Positions 11,878-22,596 of a stretch of DNA of 64,000 nucleotides are shown here, one piece after another. A program made the position numbers and the translations under genes. How positions within the stretch are numbered: the stretch's first letter is position 1; the number at the start of each line of letters is the position of its first letter. Origin of the DNA: Euphorbia lathyris (lineage: Eukaryota; Streptophyta; Magnoliopsida; Malpighiales; Euphorbiaceae). Under the pieces are notes generated by a model that saw only the letters and a program-made list of their open reading frames with translations, did no database searches and was not told the origin of the DNA. The DNA lies in contig NC_088911.1 of the NCBI RefSeq assembly GCF_963576675.1, positions 30,860,501-30,924,500 on the forward strand, read 5' to 3'.

Positions 11878-12645
11878 CTAAACCAGGTACTTATTAGGGG
11901 CTCCTAAGAGCCTAGAAGCGGTACCCGCATGCCCCCTTTTATCCAACAGTTCCAAGGAACTTTGGTTATTTTTCTGGTTACCCTTAGGTTTCTTCAAATT
12001 CATTTTATTGATACCTATAGCCTTACCATTTCTAGGCTCATCACAGTTTTTCGGGATACTAACCTCTTTGTCTTTCTTTAACACTGTTGGGGCATGAGCT
12101 TGGGATCCACCCAGAGCCTCAACTTTGGATTCAAACAGAGGATTGACAGTCTCCTTATTAATAGCTGCCGGCTCAGCACATTCTAAACCTGGCATGCTAA
12201 GATCCATTTGCTCATTCGCAGGATCAGAGTCTAGAACCTCCTCAATAGAGAGAGCTCCAAACCTAGACCCTGCAACTACAACCAACACATTACCTGAACT
12301 TTCTTTCTCCTTTGGGCCAGACCTCTCCTTAATTCCAAGACTGATCTGGAGAGGACCCCAGTCCTTGCCAATGTCAGGAGGACGATTCTGATCAATAGTC
12401 GCACGAGTCCTGCGCCTTCCCAACCTCTTAGCAACCATCCAGGGGCCAAAGTTCCTACCATCCTCTTGAAACCCCTCTCCTCTCACCTTAACGGCTTCCA
12501 CAACCTCCTCTACCACTTTCACTCTCTTAGGGCAACCTTCATAAGTATGACCGAACATACCACATTCGAAGCAAATATTATGAATACCTTCATACTCAAT
12601 AAAGTAGACAGTATTTTGAACACAGAATTTTGATAAGAGGGGCTT
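11878..12645 (-). pseudogene. LINE-A ORF1, 3' part with zinc knuckle
   Basis: The frame enters from the Gypsy insertion junction at 12645. It reads KPLLSKFCVQNTVYFIEYEG, then the CCHC knuckle ICFECGMFGHTYEGCPKR around 12530-12580. A low-complexity, charged C-terminal tail follows. This is the ORF1 RNA-binding protein of plant L1 elements (DUF4283 plus zf-CCHC_4). It ends about where ORF2 begins, as expected for adjacent LINE frames. Its N-terminal half lies beyond the inserted element, at 19422-20743. Confidence 0.88.
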
Positions 12646-12650
12646 AGCTA

Positions 12651-13343
12651 TGATAACTTATGGAAAAATCCTTGATCGGAGCACTTCCCTGTGAGGCGTC
12701 GTTGGGATCGGCCGGGGACACTCCGATGGCAAAGTCAGTAATACTTCTGAGAATAAACTGTAAACACAAAAGTAGAGAATCAGTAAGTGTACCTTTGATC
12801 CTAGGAAGCTGGGGTATTTATATAAGTTTCTGTAACCTTCAGCATTAATGGGGAAGCAGGTGAAGAGTTGTGCCATTACTCATCTTTGATTGCTATCAAT
12901 TCTCCATTAATCCCAGCATTTATCATTAAAACCCTCAGAGTTGAGGTATTCGAATAGTCAAGTCTTTATTCCCCTTTAATGGCTATTAATTGCCATTTAA
13001 TTGTATTTATTCCCATTCATGGATGGTAATAAAGGCGCCTTTTGGTATTCTTGGATCCGTCAAGGCGTATGTACACTCTCCTTGAGAACAATGGCGGGTC
13101 TCCATTACTCACTCTCATCGGGTGTATCTCGTTATGACGTATCTCGCCATGGTCCACGTGGTGTGGCATAATGCTAGAAACTCCTTCCTTTTCCTCATTA
13201 TTTGCATATTCACCCCTGCATTAATTATCATTAATTCCACATTAATCATGCATAAATATCTCTTTTAGAAGAAATAATGGTTTGTCATTATCTCTATTAA
13301 TTTTCCCTTATTCCTTATTCAAGAATAATTTGGGTTGTTATCA
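12651..13343 (-). repeat. Gypsy-1 3' LTR
   Basis: This is the left 693-bp LTR, which is 3' for a minus-strand element. It begins TG and ends CA. It includes a TATA-like TTATATAAATA (minus strand) near 12815-12826. Confidence 0.93.
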
Positions 13344-13358
13344 GAAGCCCCCCCTAAA
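13344..13358 (-). other. Gypsy-1 polypurine tract
   Basis: On the minus strand this reads TTTAGGGGGGGCTTC, directly before the 3' LTR. It is the plus-strand priming site and fixes the element's orientation. Confidence 0.8.
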
Positions 13359-13815
13359 GGTATAAAAAGCTCTTTAGGGTTGTCTAAATGGTGTTTTATT
13401 TTTCTATCTTGGAGGAAAGTGGACCCGCCCTAGATGGGGGATCATATATGGAAATGATGCGCCTTTTGGGGCTTCCTTATGCGGGATCTTATGAACAAGA
13501 TCCGCCCTATGTGGGATCATATATGGATATGATGCACTTTTAGGGGTTTTTGCTTCCTTGTGGATATGTGGCCAACCGTATCCATTGTTATCCTCTAGGG
13601 GCTTCTTGAGAGTTATATTTCCTTTTGAAAGGGAATAACCCGCCCTTTATGGGACCATTTGTTCCTACGACATAGGATTATGATTCGCCTTAAGGACTTC
13701 TTTTGTTCAGTTCTGCCATATTGAGGAGAATGACCCGCACTTAGGGATCAGTAAGAATGATCAGCCATTTAGGGACTTTTATGCATTTTGTGGAGGCGAG
13801 ACTTTGTTATTTCTA

Positions 13816-14047
13816 TGATGAAGATGCGGATTCATTACTTTGATGAAAACGAGACTTCATTGTTTGGATAAAGACGAGATTTCAGTAATTGGATGAAGAC
13901 GAGGCTTCATTGATTGGATGAAGACGAGGCTTCATGAATTGGATGAAGACGAGGCTTCATGAATTGGATGAAGACGAGGCTTCATGAATTGGATGAAGAC
14001 GAGGCTTCATTATTTGGAGATGAAGACGAGGCTTCATTAGTTGGATG
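13816..14047. repeat. 25-bp minisatellite inside Gypsy-1
   Basis: About nine tandem units of roughly 25 bp are seen, with consensus GATGAAGACGAGGCTTCAT plus a variable ATT-rich tail. The units degenerate at the left edge and are nearly identical in the centre. It lies in the non-coding zone between pol and the 3' LTR. Confidence 0.9.
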
Positions 14048-14144
14048 AACCCTTTGCTTTCCAGAACTATTTTTACTAATGCATTATATCTTTTAGCAAG
14101 TAATTTTCTAGAATCTGGTTTAGGATTTCTCTAATTGTTTAGGG

Positions 14145-15000
14145 TAGGTGGCCAGCCGTACCCCAATGTGTGAACCTTTGTGAAGGTTTAGAAGCTTTTA
14201 TTCCTGGTGAGGAAGTTAAGCTGCCTTAGGCGATCGATTTGCTTCCTATCTTTGAGGTGAATCGATCCGCCACCAGGTCTTGAGACTCTTCTTTGGGAAG
14301 AGTATTTGAGAGTGTAAAGTTCTCACGTCTGAGAAATGTTTTAACTCTGTCTCTGACGACAATCAATTGTTTCCTATCTTTGAGGTAGATCGATCCGCCG
14401 CTGAGATTATTGTCCGATTGTTTGTAAAACTTAAGTACAATTGTTTTAATCCTTATGGTCGCCATTTACTTTTACGTTTGCGTAAGTAAATATATAAGTT
14501 TGTAGGATTTAATATGGAGTAGGTGGCCAGCCATACTCCGTTGTGCGAACCTTTGTGAAGGTTTGAAGCTGTTCTATTCCTTCTAGAGGAAGTAAAGCTG
14601 CCTAGGGGATCAACTTGCTACCTATCTTTGAGGTGAAGCGATCCGCCCGTAGGACTTGTGAACCCTTTTTTGGGAAGGGAGTGAGAGAGTGTAAAGTCCT
14701 TGCGTCCAAGGAATGTTTTAACTCTTTCTCGAATGGTGATCATCTAAAGATGGATCCGCCCATGAGAGTGTTCTCCTATCTTTGAGGAGAAAGTTGAGGG
14801 TGTAATGATCTCATGTTTGAGACGATTTTAACCCGCTTTTGATGGTGGTCAATCCTTTTCCTGTCTTTGAGGAGAGAGTTGAGCTCATTTGAAAGCTCCT
14901 GAGGGTCTGTGCTTCTTATCTTTATGGAAAGGGGATCCGCCCGTGATGGGATCAATTGTCCTATCTTTGAGGTAATTGATCCACCTGTGGAACTTTTCAT
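14145..15000. repeat. Degenerate ~375-bp tandem repeat with recurring GATCCGCC motif
   Basis: 14145-14370 and 14517-14750 are diverged copies of one unit. Shared landmarks in order are GGTGGCCAGCC, GAACCTTTGTGAAGGTTT, CCTATCTTTGAGGTGAA, GATCCGCC, GAGAGTGTAAAG and GTTTTAACTCT. A shorter third block continues to 15000. The phrase CCTATCTTTGAGG followed by GATCCGCC recurs at least five times, and there is no long ORF. Confidence 0.75.
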
Positions 15001-15129
15001 TCGCCAGCCACTGGGCGTATATCAGCACTAAAAGCTAGGCAAATGAATATAAGAAGTATGGCGAGAAAGAATAAATTATAAAATATAGGATACTATAACA
15101 GTTTAATGCACATATAAGAATATCTAAAA

Positions 15130-16280
15130 ATACTGATTTTTAGGCCCATGGTTCCGTCTTTTCTGAGCAACTAGAACCGCATCCTCAATGATGTTTAACT
15201 TATGAGTAATCACATCTGGGCTTACTCCTGTGGGGATCTCATTCTCCTATATAAATACGCTTTCAGACTCAATGAGAACTTTTTTAACATCCTCTTTGAT
15301 CTCAAGTTTTAATCCTTTGGCGATCCGCACCCGCTTTCCATCAGCAATAAGGAGCGTTTCTGTGTCGCCCAAAGCTGTAGTGACAAGTTAATATTTCTCA
15401 CCTTCGTCCTCTTTGGATTGTGGGCGGATTGATAGTGACGCCGAGTATAAGTCTCTTTAGCCACCTTTTGGTTCCCGCTAATCATTACTCCTCCTTTGCT
15501 GGTGGGAATGTACATTGTCAGACGACGGATGGAAATTAGGGCTGCAACCTCTGGCCCTTGGTCTGGATAGTGTGACCCGTCACTCCAATGATGTCAACAA
15601 TGGTTGTTTCTATTTGGATCGGATCAACCTTTAGTTTGGCGAATGCACCTTTGGTGATGGCATTGCGAGAACTGCCCGTGTCTTTACTCGCTTTATTTTA
15701 TCTCCCATCCTTAAATTGCCATTGTTACTACCAATGCATCTGCATGTGGAGAGATTACTGGACCTGTTTCTGCAAAAGGAGCAATGGAGGGATGTTTTAT
15801 CCAAAGCGGATATTTTTGCTTTTTCCACGGGTGGCTGATACACTGGTCCATCTGCTATGACATTAATGACACTTTTGAATTTATTTTTGGGATCTGTCTT
15901 CTGCTTGTCATCTTGTTATTTGTTATTCTGGACAAAGCTATCTAGTTTGCCAGCTCCCAGCAAGCTTCAGTGTGGTGGCCAACCTGTAGTACGCTTTGGC
16001 GTTTCTTCCAACAGTTACATGCTCCCCTCCTTTGGGTTCGGGATATGTAATGTCCCGTTTATATTGACTCTTCTCCTTTATATTGTGGCAAGTTGGAAGC
16101 TTTAAACATTCTGTCCGCCTCGTACCTCAAGATCTGTGCTGTGAATGGCGAATTCCTATTAACTGGATGGCATATCTTTCTGCATTGTTCTCTTATCTAT
16201 CTAGAGCGGTATGCCCTCGTCTTTCAATCTCATCATCCGTGTGTTCAATGTTGAATCGTGATGGTAAATCCGGCTCTTGA
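15130..16280 (-). pseudogene. Gypsy-1 remnant: gag end, protease, start of reverse transcriptase
   Basis: Read right to left across several frames, there is gag-like sequence (RFNIEHTDDEIERR), then a knuckle-like VGHHTEACWELAN near 15950. An aspartic protease with active-site DTGSS follows near 15670, then GGVMISGNQKVAKETYT and ADGKRVRIAKGLKLEIKEDV. It ends in GVSPDVITHKLNI and AQKRRNHGPKN (15130-15240), the usual lead-in to Gypsy RT. The sequence stops at that point, so the RT core is missing. Many stops and shifts are present. Confidence 0.7.
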
Positions 16281-16339
16281 TCTTGATATCGATCATATTG
16301 AGGTTATACTTGGAGCTATGGTTTAACGCGGATGGATGT

Positions 16340-16930
16340 TGTGACAACCGTGGGAGCCATTTTATCTAGCTTCGAATATCTTGTCTCCGCATCCTTCAAC
16401 ATTTTGCTAACATAATAGATGGAGAACTGCTGACCTTCTTCTTCTTGAATAACCACGGTGCATATAGCTTTATCCATGACAGATTGATACAAATGCAGGT
16501 CTCCCCTTCAGATTGGTCTGCTCATCAAGGGTGGTTCTGCTAGGAATTGTTTTATACCTTGATATGCTTGTTGACAATCTTTCTAGTATGATGATCCGCC
16601 CGTTCAACCTCTGGATCTTTCTCACCCATTGTAGGGTTTTCATTTAGGCGCTCTTTTCACCTTTTTCCTCGCATGGCTTTTATTTAGGCGCTCTTTTCAC
16701 CTTTTTCCTCGCAAGGCTTTTATTTTATCTGGATTTGCTCTAACTCCTTTTTGGCCAATGACATAGTCAAGGAATTTTTCTGAAGTGACTCTGCATATAC
16801 ACTTCTTTGGATTGAGCTTTATTTTTCATATCAGTGTTTGCACTGGTTGTAGTATTAGCAACTCCCTTGTACCTGTGGGTTAGCACTGAAAGAACTCCAG
16901 AAGTGGGGCATACTCTGTCCATTATTAAAA
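16340..16930 (-). pseudogene. Gypsy-1 remnant: end of reverse transcriptase and RNase H
   Basis: The minus-strand frames give a KKCIY/SEKFLDY-like RT end (16740-16810), then IKQFLAEPPLMSRPI and the RNase H stretch DKAICTVVIQEEEGQQFSIY and YVSKMLKDAETRYSKLDKMA (16340-16560). The order is odd: this downstream pol part lies before the gag/protease part in the direction of transcription. A 39-bp tandem duplication (TTTAGGCGCTCTTTTCACC) sits at 16640-16730. Confidence 0.7.
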
Positions 16931-16969
16931 GTTTGTGGTAAGTCATAAAAGCTATATTCACTTACCTTG

Positions 16970-18700
16970 GGGATCAATGGCTTGATCCATGGAACATACT
17001 TCATAGCAAAAGAATGTTTGCATTTGCCTTGTTGGCAAATATCATGTATGATACAATTCTCTTTATGGAATTTTTAATTCATCTTGGAATCAACTTAATA
17101 ATTCCTTCGCGTTGGTCCCTGACTCTAGAATGAACTTAGTCAAAGGATAAAACCGAGTGAATATTATATGTCAAACAAATTCATAATAGAATTTTAATCG
17201 TACTTGTTTTAATAATAATATCACGTATAACGGTCATAACCATAAAGATTGCTACTGCACATGAATATCATAATGAATTCTTAATAAATAACCATAATGA
17301 GAATGGTTTAAGAATAATGTCCTTTTGTATTTCAATGCACATTAATATCCAATATAACATATTTATTTTAAACGTCATAAAAGTTATGACATTCTATATT
17401 GGGTAAGATATCTTACATAGTTGCTATTTACTTGCAATTAATATTGTGCATCCATACATTAATGGCATTTAGAGATCATTAAAGCCTCATTTGAATGAGG
17501 TGTAATTAAAGAAAGGTAAGTAATGATTTAATAATATAGTTATATATAAAATTACTCTTATATTATTTCATTTGTACGAATAAAATAAAAGAGAAAGGGT
17601 AATTTTGGAAGAAAAATACATGTACCATGATTCTCCTCCAATTTGGAGTGTAAGGAAAATTACTCAAAATCCACTCTCACCTACCTTCACATACAATCCT
17701 CCAATTTTTAAGGAATTCTCATGTATATCTTAAGAATTTCGCATAAATTAATGTTCTGATCCGAAACCGACACTTGCACTATTTTGTAGTTAGCTCAGGA
17801 CATGAAAGTTTTGTTTATCCAATTTGGTAATTCATCAACCCATAATGGCCTTAATAGTTAGGGACAATTACAGGATAATTACAAATAGACTCAATATTTT
17901 CAAGTCTCTTGTGTTGGTAACAGAAATTCTAACAATGTCAAATAAACAGTTTTTATATGAATAGACACATCTTTGTAAAAAAAAGGGAATGAAATAACTG
18001 TTTGACAAAACAATATTCAAAAATATGAATTTCTGATATTAAAAGTACTATATAGGAGAAAAGCCATATATAGATGGTGAATTGTACAAAAAATCAAATA
18101 TGATTTTTTTGTAATTTCTTCTAATAGTTATATGCATGTTCATCCAAAAGACCGACCAGATCTAAATCATTTGTAATTACATGAGCCCTTTTATGATATT
18201 TTAATATCAAATGACAAAATCACATTGAATGGATGATTTTTTTTTGTAAATCCCAAGATTACGGGTCTTATACATGCGTTTGTACTAATTCAATGATAAT
18301 ATCATATTACACTTGTCATGCATAAAAATATGAGGGCATAGTAAGCATGCAAGATTTAATGAAAGATTTGTGTTTATGACTTCATCTTTCACAGTTTATT
18401 AGATTTATCATAATAACATGTAATGATATTCATAGCACTTTATAAGAGTGAAGGATCTCAATTTTCTTTAATTAAAAATGGAATAAGAAAGGGGAGGAAA
18501 CTTATCTTTTTCATCATAAAATTCAAGATTTAATGTAGAAAACTCTTTCCCACCAATATATGGAGAACTGTATATTTGGATAGATTTGTTGTACTGATTG
18601 AGCCAAAGTTTGAGATTGTGATTTCTATTCTGTTGACTCCATTGTTTTGTTCTTTGTGAAACTCTATACAATCAAGATTTTGTGATCTTCTGTTTGTTAG
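16970..18700. other. AT-rich non-coding interior of Gypsy-1
   Basis: No ORF of note and no match to the other pol fragments is seen. In the element's direction this is the region after the 5' LTR where gag would be expected. The sequence next to the LTR (18700-18723) gives ATTGGTGCGGTGATCG on the minus strand, a plausible primer-binding site beginning with TGG. Confidence 0.5.
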
Positions 18701-18723
18701 AAATCCACGATCACCGCACCAAT

Positions 18724-19416
18724 TGATAACTTGTGGAAAAATCCTTGATCGGAGCACTTCCCTGTGAGGTGTCGTTGGGATCGGCCGGGGACACTCCGAT
18801 GCCAAAGTCAGTAATATTTCTAAGAATAAACTGTAAACACAAAAGTAGAGAATCAATAAGTGTACCTTTGATCCTAGGAAGCTGGGGTATTTATATAGGT
18901 TTCTGTAACTTTCAGCATTAATGGGGAAGCAGGTGAAGAGTTGTGCCATTACTCATCTTTGATTGCTATCAATTCTCCATTAATCCCAGCATTTATCATT
19001 AAAACCCTCAGAGTTGAGGTATTCGAACAGTCAAGTCTTTATTCCCCTTTAATGGCTATTAATTGCCATTTAATTGTATTTATTCCCATTCATGGATGGT
19101 AATAAAGGCGCCTTTTGGTATTCTTGGATCCGTCAAGGCGTATGTACACTCTCCTTGAGAACAATGGCGGGTCTCCATTACTCGCTCTCATCGGGCGTAT
19201 CTCGTTATGGCGTATCTCGCCATGGTCCACGTGGTGTGGCATAATGCTAGAAACTCCTTCCTTTTCCTCATTATTTGCATATTCACCCCTGCATTAATTA
19301 TCATTAATTCCACATTAATCATGCATAAATATCTCTTTTAGAAGAAATAATGGTTTGTCATTATCTCTATTAATTTTCCCTTATTCCTTATTCAAGAATA
19401 ATTTGGGTTGTTATCA
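18724..19416 (-). repeat. Gypsy-1 5' LTR
   Basis: This is the right 693-bp LTR, nearly identical to 12651-13343 and beginning TGATAAC and ending GTTATCA. It is followed by AGCTA, the second half of the target duplication. Confidence 0.93.
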
Positions 19417-19421
19417 AGCTA

Positions 19422-20743
19422 GATCAATATCAATGCATACTCTCGCAAACTTACATCTATACGCCCCAATGGTAGTTGGATCTTTTACATAAAGATCATA
19501 AATGATAAAAATATTTATAATTTAATCAAATTGATAATTTTATTAGTATTATATCAGATATATCATTTTTTATTTTAAAACTGTCAGATATTTTTGAATT
19601 TCTATCATCTTTTAACATTCTCTAACCATCTATAACCAATCATTTATTGATAACTTCCTAATTGATAAAATGCAAAATATGATTTGCTATAACTGTAAAT
19701 TACTTTTTATAAAGGCTTTTCTGTGTAATTTCCCCATGGTAGTTTTGTCCACATGGTGCACTTTCCCAACGAGCCCACCAATCTTATTAAGAAAGCTTTC
19801 ATTATAATATTTAATTGGTAGGCCCGGGAACCTTACCCAAGTAAGAATCCTATTCATAGAGCAATCATGTGGGTTAAAGTTAGGGACCCATGGCCTTAAA
19901 GCCATAACATGATTAGAAATAATATATGGACCACCATTAATCACAGCATTATAGTCCTCTGCTCTAGTAAATTTAATTACATAATAGTCGTTTTCTAAGT
20001 CAGTAATAATGACTTTCCCTTTCTTGGCCCACTTTGCCTGGATTCTCTGAGCAAAATAGTTAAAACTAATTCTTTTTCCAAGCACCGTTACAATTAATGA
20101 AAGTCTTCATTTAGCCCTGAGGCCACACTTCTCTGTCGATGAAAGCCGAATCACCAGACATAAATGGTCATCATGTTCTCCATCCTCAATATCTGAATCA
20201 GAAAAATCCTCCTCAAATTCATTTTCTATAATATCTTCGTTTGACAAAGGCTCCTCCTTAGCCACTCCCATAACCGTATCTCTCGACGAATTTTTTCCAA
20301 CGCCTTGTTCGTTACAATTTTTGTTATTTTTTTTACTATTCTCATCAATAATAATCCTAGATCCCAAAATCTCAACGGAACGGGCCTCCTTGGCAACCGT
20401 AGAAACCCCACCATCCACCAACATGGCGCCCCAATGTCCCTGGCCTGCCAGTCCGCCCACTTGGACTATCGCCCCATCCCCTACTTTTTTCACTCCCCCA
20501 GCGCTATCACCTAAAACCACAGCCGTAGGGGAAGCCACCCCGCCGGCCCGCTGCACTCCACCCATCCCCTGCCCAAGATCCTCGCTTCCCACCCTAACCT
20601 CCCCACCTCCCAGCCTCAAATCTCCGATCGCCATCCCCTCTTCCCCGGAAACAGATCCACCCAAGCCGCACCTCCCAACTCCATCTGACGCCCTACCTCT
20701 CACCTCCCTCTCCTCATCCGCCCTTGAACTGATGGATCCGCCC
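19422..20743 (-). pseudogene. LINE-A ORF1, central part with DUF4283 domain
   Basis: From 20743 leftward the reading frame encodes a Gly-rich, low-complexity N-terminal region and an acidic patch (IIENEFEEDFSDSDIEDGE). After a stop near 20104 the DUF4283 domain follows: LGKRISFNYFAQRIQAKWA, DYYVIKF, NPHDCSMNRILTWVRFPGLP. At 19736 it is broken by a small inserted element, then continues at 19468 (GAYRCKFARVCIDIDLA) to the Gypsy-1 junction. DUF4283 plus a zinc knuckle is the usual ORF1 of plant L1 LINEs. Confidence 0.88.
19478..19735. mobile_element. Small Mutator-like insertion in LINE-A ORF1
   Basis: A 258-bp AT-rich insert is flanked by the 9-bp direct repeat ATGGTAGTT (19469-19477 and 19736-19744). 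Removing it and one repeat joins the ORF1 reading frame across the site. Its ends (GGATCTTTTACAT at left, TGTAATTTCCCC at right) are only weakly inverted. The TSD length points to Mutator-type insertion. No coding capacity. Confidence 0.75.
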
Positions 20744-22065
20744 TGCTGGTCCCGTGTAACGTGACAAGATTAATTCCAAGGGGGGGATAGGAACTATTCA
20801 AAAATTTTGTCCGTTAAGGCTGACTTCTTTTCTTTAAGAAAAGGTTTACACAACAGTGCTGAGTAGTTTAGGACACAAGCTTAGTCAACTGGTGACTAAG
20901 TATGTTTCTTTTCTTGAGTCAAGAGATAACACTTGAGTCTATTCCTGAACTCAGCTTCTCAATGCACTTAACTCAGCATGAGTTCGTTACTTAGTCAGTT
21001 TTATAGCAAGCAATATATAAAGGAGTTAAGGGTTAGAAATATGTTACTCAGCAGACATATCCTGGTTCGGCCTCTCCGCCTACGTCCAGTCCCCGGAACT
21101 CGTTCCGAGCTTTTTGAATCCTCTACTGAGCTCTTTAAAGGTAGAGCACGAAACCTTTTACAACAGAAGCTGAGTATACAAGAGTACCTTCCTCTATTCC
21201 TCTACTCACTCCTATTACTACCGCTGAGTACTATAACCGAGTACTCAGCTTCTCCTTTCTATATTTCTAGAAATGATAAGTGTTTGTCCTAAACAACAAT
21301 TGCTAAGACACTTTAGATGAATAAAATCACTCTAAACTTTTACACAAGATTGGAATTGGTGTAAGATTTGCTTTGCTTTTCTCACAGAACTTCAAGTATC
21401 AATTTGGTCAGCGTTTCGACTTAATTGAAGATCTGCATAGAATGAATCATTTGAGAGGCCTATTTATAGTGACACTTCAAGCACCGGTGATTTTGAATTT
21501 CGAAATAACCGTTGGAGACAAACGGCTTCTTGTCGCTTTCGTGCTCAGTGTCCTCGGCCAATCAAATTCTTGTATCTTCTGTCTTTGCCAGTACTCAGCA
21601 GCTCTTCATCAGATGGAACAGAATGTTTCCACATTTATAGTAAAGTCTTCCAGACAGCTTACTGCGTCTTCTGAGCTTTACCCAAAGTAGAAATACTTTG
21701 TCTTCAAGTTTGTTCTGTTCTGCCGCTGACCTGACTACCTTGTCGCTCAACTCAGCAGCTTCGTCTTGAAGCCATTTAGATGAAGGCTTCTCGATCCTTC
21801 TTCATGTTGGGCTGGCGTTTTACTTAGAACGACTGCGTTTTGTCTTCCTGGGCCGTGAGGTCTTGATCTGTTGACTTGGGCTTGACTTCCTCTTGTGGGC
21901 CTTTAGGCTTTTTATCTTAATGTCTTATAAATCAAATAACTCAACATTGAACAAACACATTAGTGTGAATAAATCAAAGCATTTAAATTTAATGTGTTAG
22001 AATATTTTTATCACTTATATAAATAATTTTGTCAAATCAAAATCATGTGGAAGGGTGTTTCAACA
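20744..22065 (-). repeat. Copia 3' LTR
   Basis: 1322 bp. The left end is TGCTGGTCC, slightly mutated against TGTTGGTCC in the partner, and the right end is TTTCAACA. A TATA box (CTATAAATAG on the minus strand) lies near 21470. It lacks a short stretch found in the partner around 31904-31914. Confidence 0.93.
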
Positions 22066-22080
22066 AACTCCCCCATTTTG
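22066..22080 (-). other. Copia polypurine tract
   Basis: The minus strand reads AAAATGGGGGAGTT immediately before the 3' LTR, the expected plus-strand primer. Confidence 0.8.
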
Positions 22081-22596
22081 ATGTTGGCAAAAATATTCAG
22101 TTAGGAACTCAGTGTTGAGCTCCCCCATGATAGTTGACCTTGTTTTTCTCAAGATACTCCCCCGTAAAGGTTGAGCTACTGACTTAGTTTTACTTTAAAC
22201 ATTTTAAAGTTTAATCAAGTAAGTCTAAGGTCAGTTTTCAGAATTAGGTCAGCTCATGGAACATATGCTTTTTACTCAGTTAAGTTATGCGGAAGATTGA
22301 GTTTAGATATCAAAGTATGCTGAGTATATCTTTGTTCAATGAGTTTTAGTTAAGAAGACATATAAAAGAGGTCAACGTTTAGATCAACACAGCAGACAAT
22401 CATAAAGCAATGTGAACAAATAACACAGTTGATTTAATGAAGATACGTTAGTTTTTAGCACAAAACATAAATAAGCATCACATAAGATTAGTCAATTTGA
22501 ATAAGAGATGCATAAGTTTAGATTGATGGTCAGCACGACAAAATATGCCAGATAACAACAAAAGTACAAGTCCAGATCTTAACAAGTCTAGCCAGA

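Larger units (their letters stand above)
12651..19416 (-). mobile_element. Ty3/Gypsy LTR retrotransposon (Gypsy-1), degraded, nested in LINE-A ORF1
   Basis: Two 693-bp LTRs (TGATAAC...GTTATCA) bound it, and AGCTA is duplicated at 12646-12650 and 19417-19421. The polypurine tract lies beside the left LTR and the primer site beside the right LTR, so transcription is right to left. The interior has only broken pol pieces, in an unusual order, plus a long non-coding repeat-rich zone (13359-15000) and an AT-rich leader (16970-18700). By eye the LTRs differ at roughly a dozen positions. Removing the element with one TSD copy restores LINE ORF1 in frame (ARVCIDIDLAKPLLSKF), which confirms the boundaries. 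Confidence 0.93.

Noticed and set aside
13816..14047. Regular ~25-bp repeats as a CRISPR array
   Set aside because: Units are tandem without unique spacers, and the context is a plant retrotransposon.
14226..15000. Minus-strand ORFs of 74-79 codons in Gypsy-1
   Set aside because: They fall in repeat units and share no retrotransposon or host motif.
18530..18949. 139-codon minus ORF as a gene
   Set aside because: It spans the Gypsy-1 5' LTR boundary, and the same ORF start recurs in the other LTR (12876).
20107..20764. Gly/Pro-rich ORFs on both strands as host genes
   Set aside because: The minus frame is the low-complexity part of LINE ORF1; the plus frame is its shadow.
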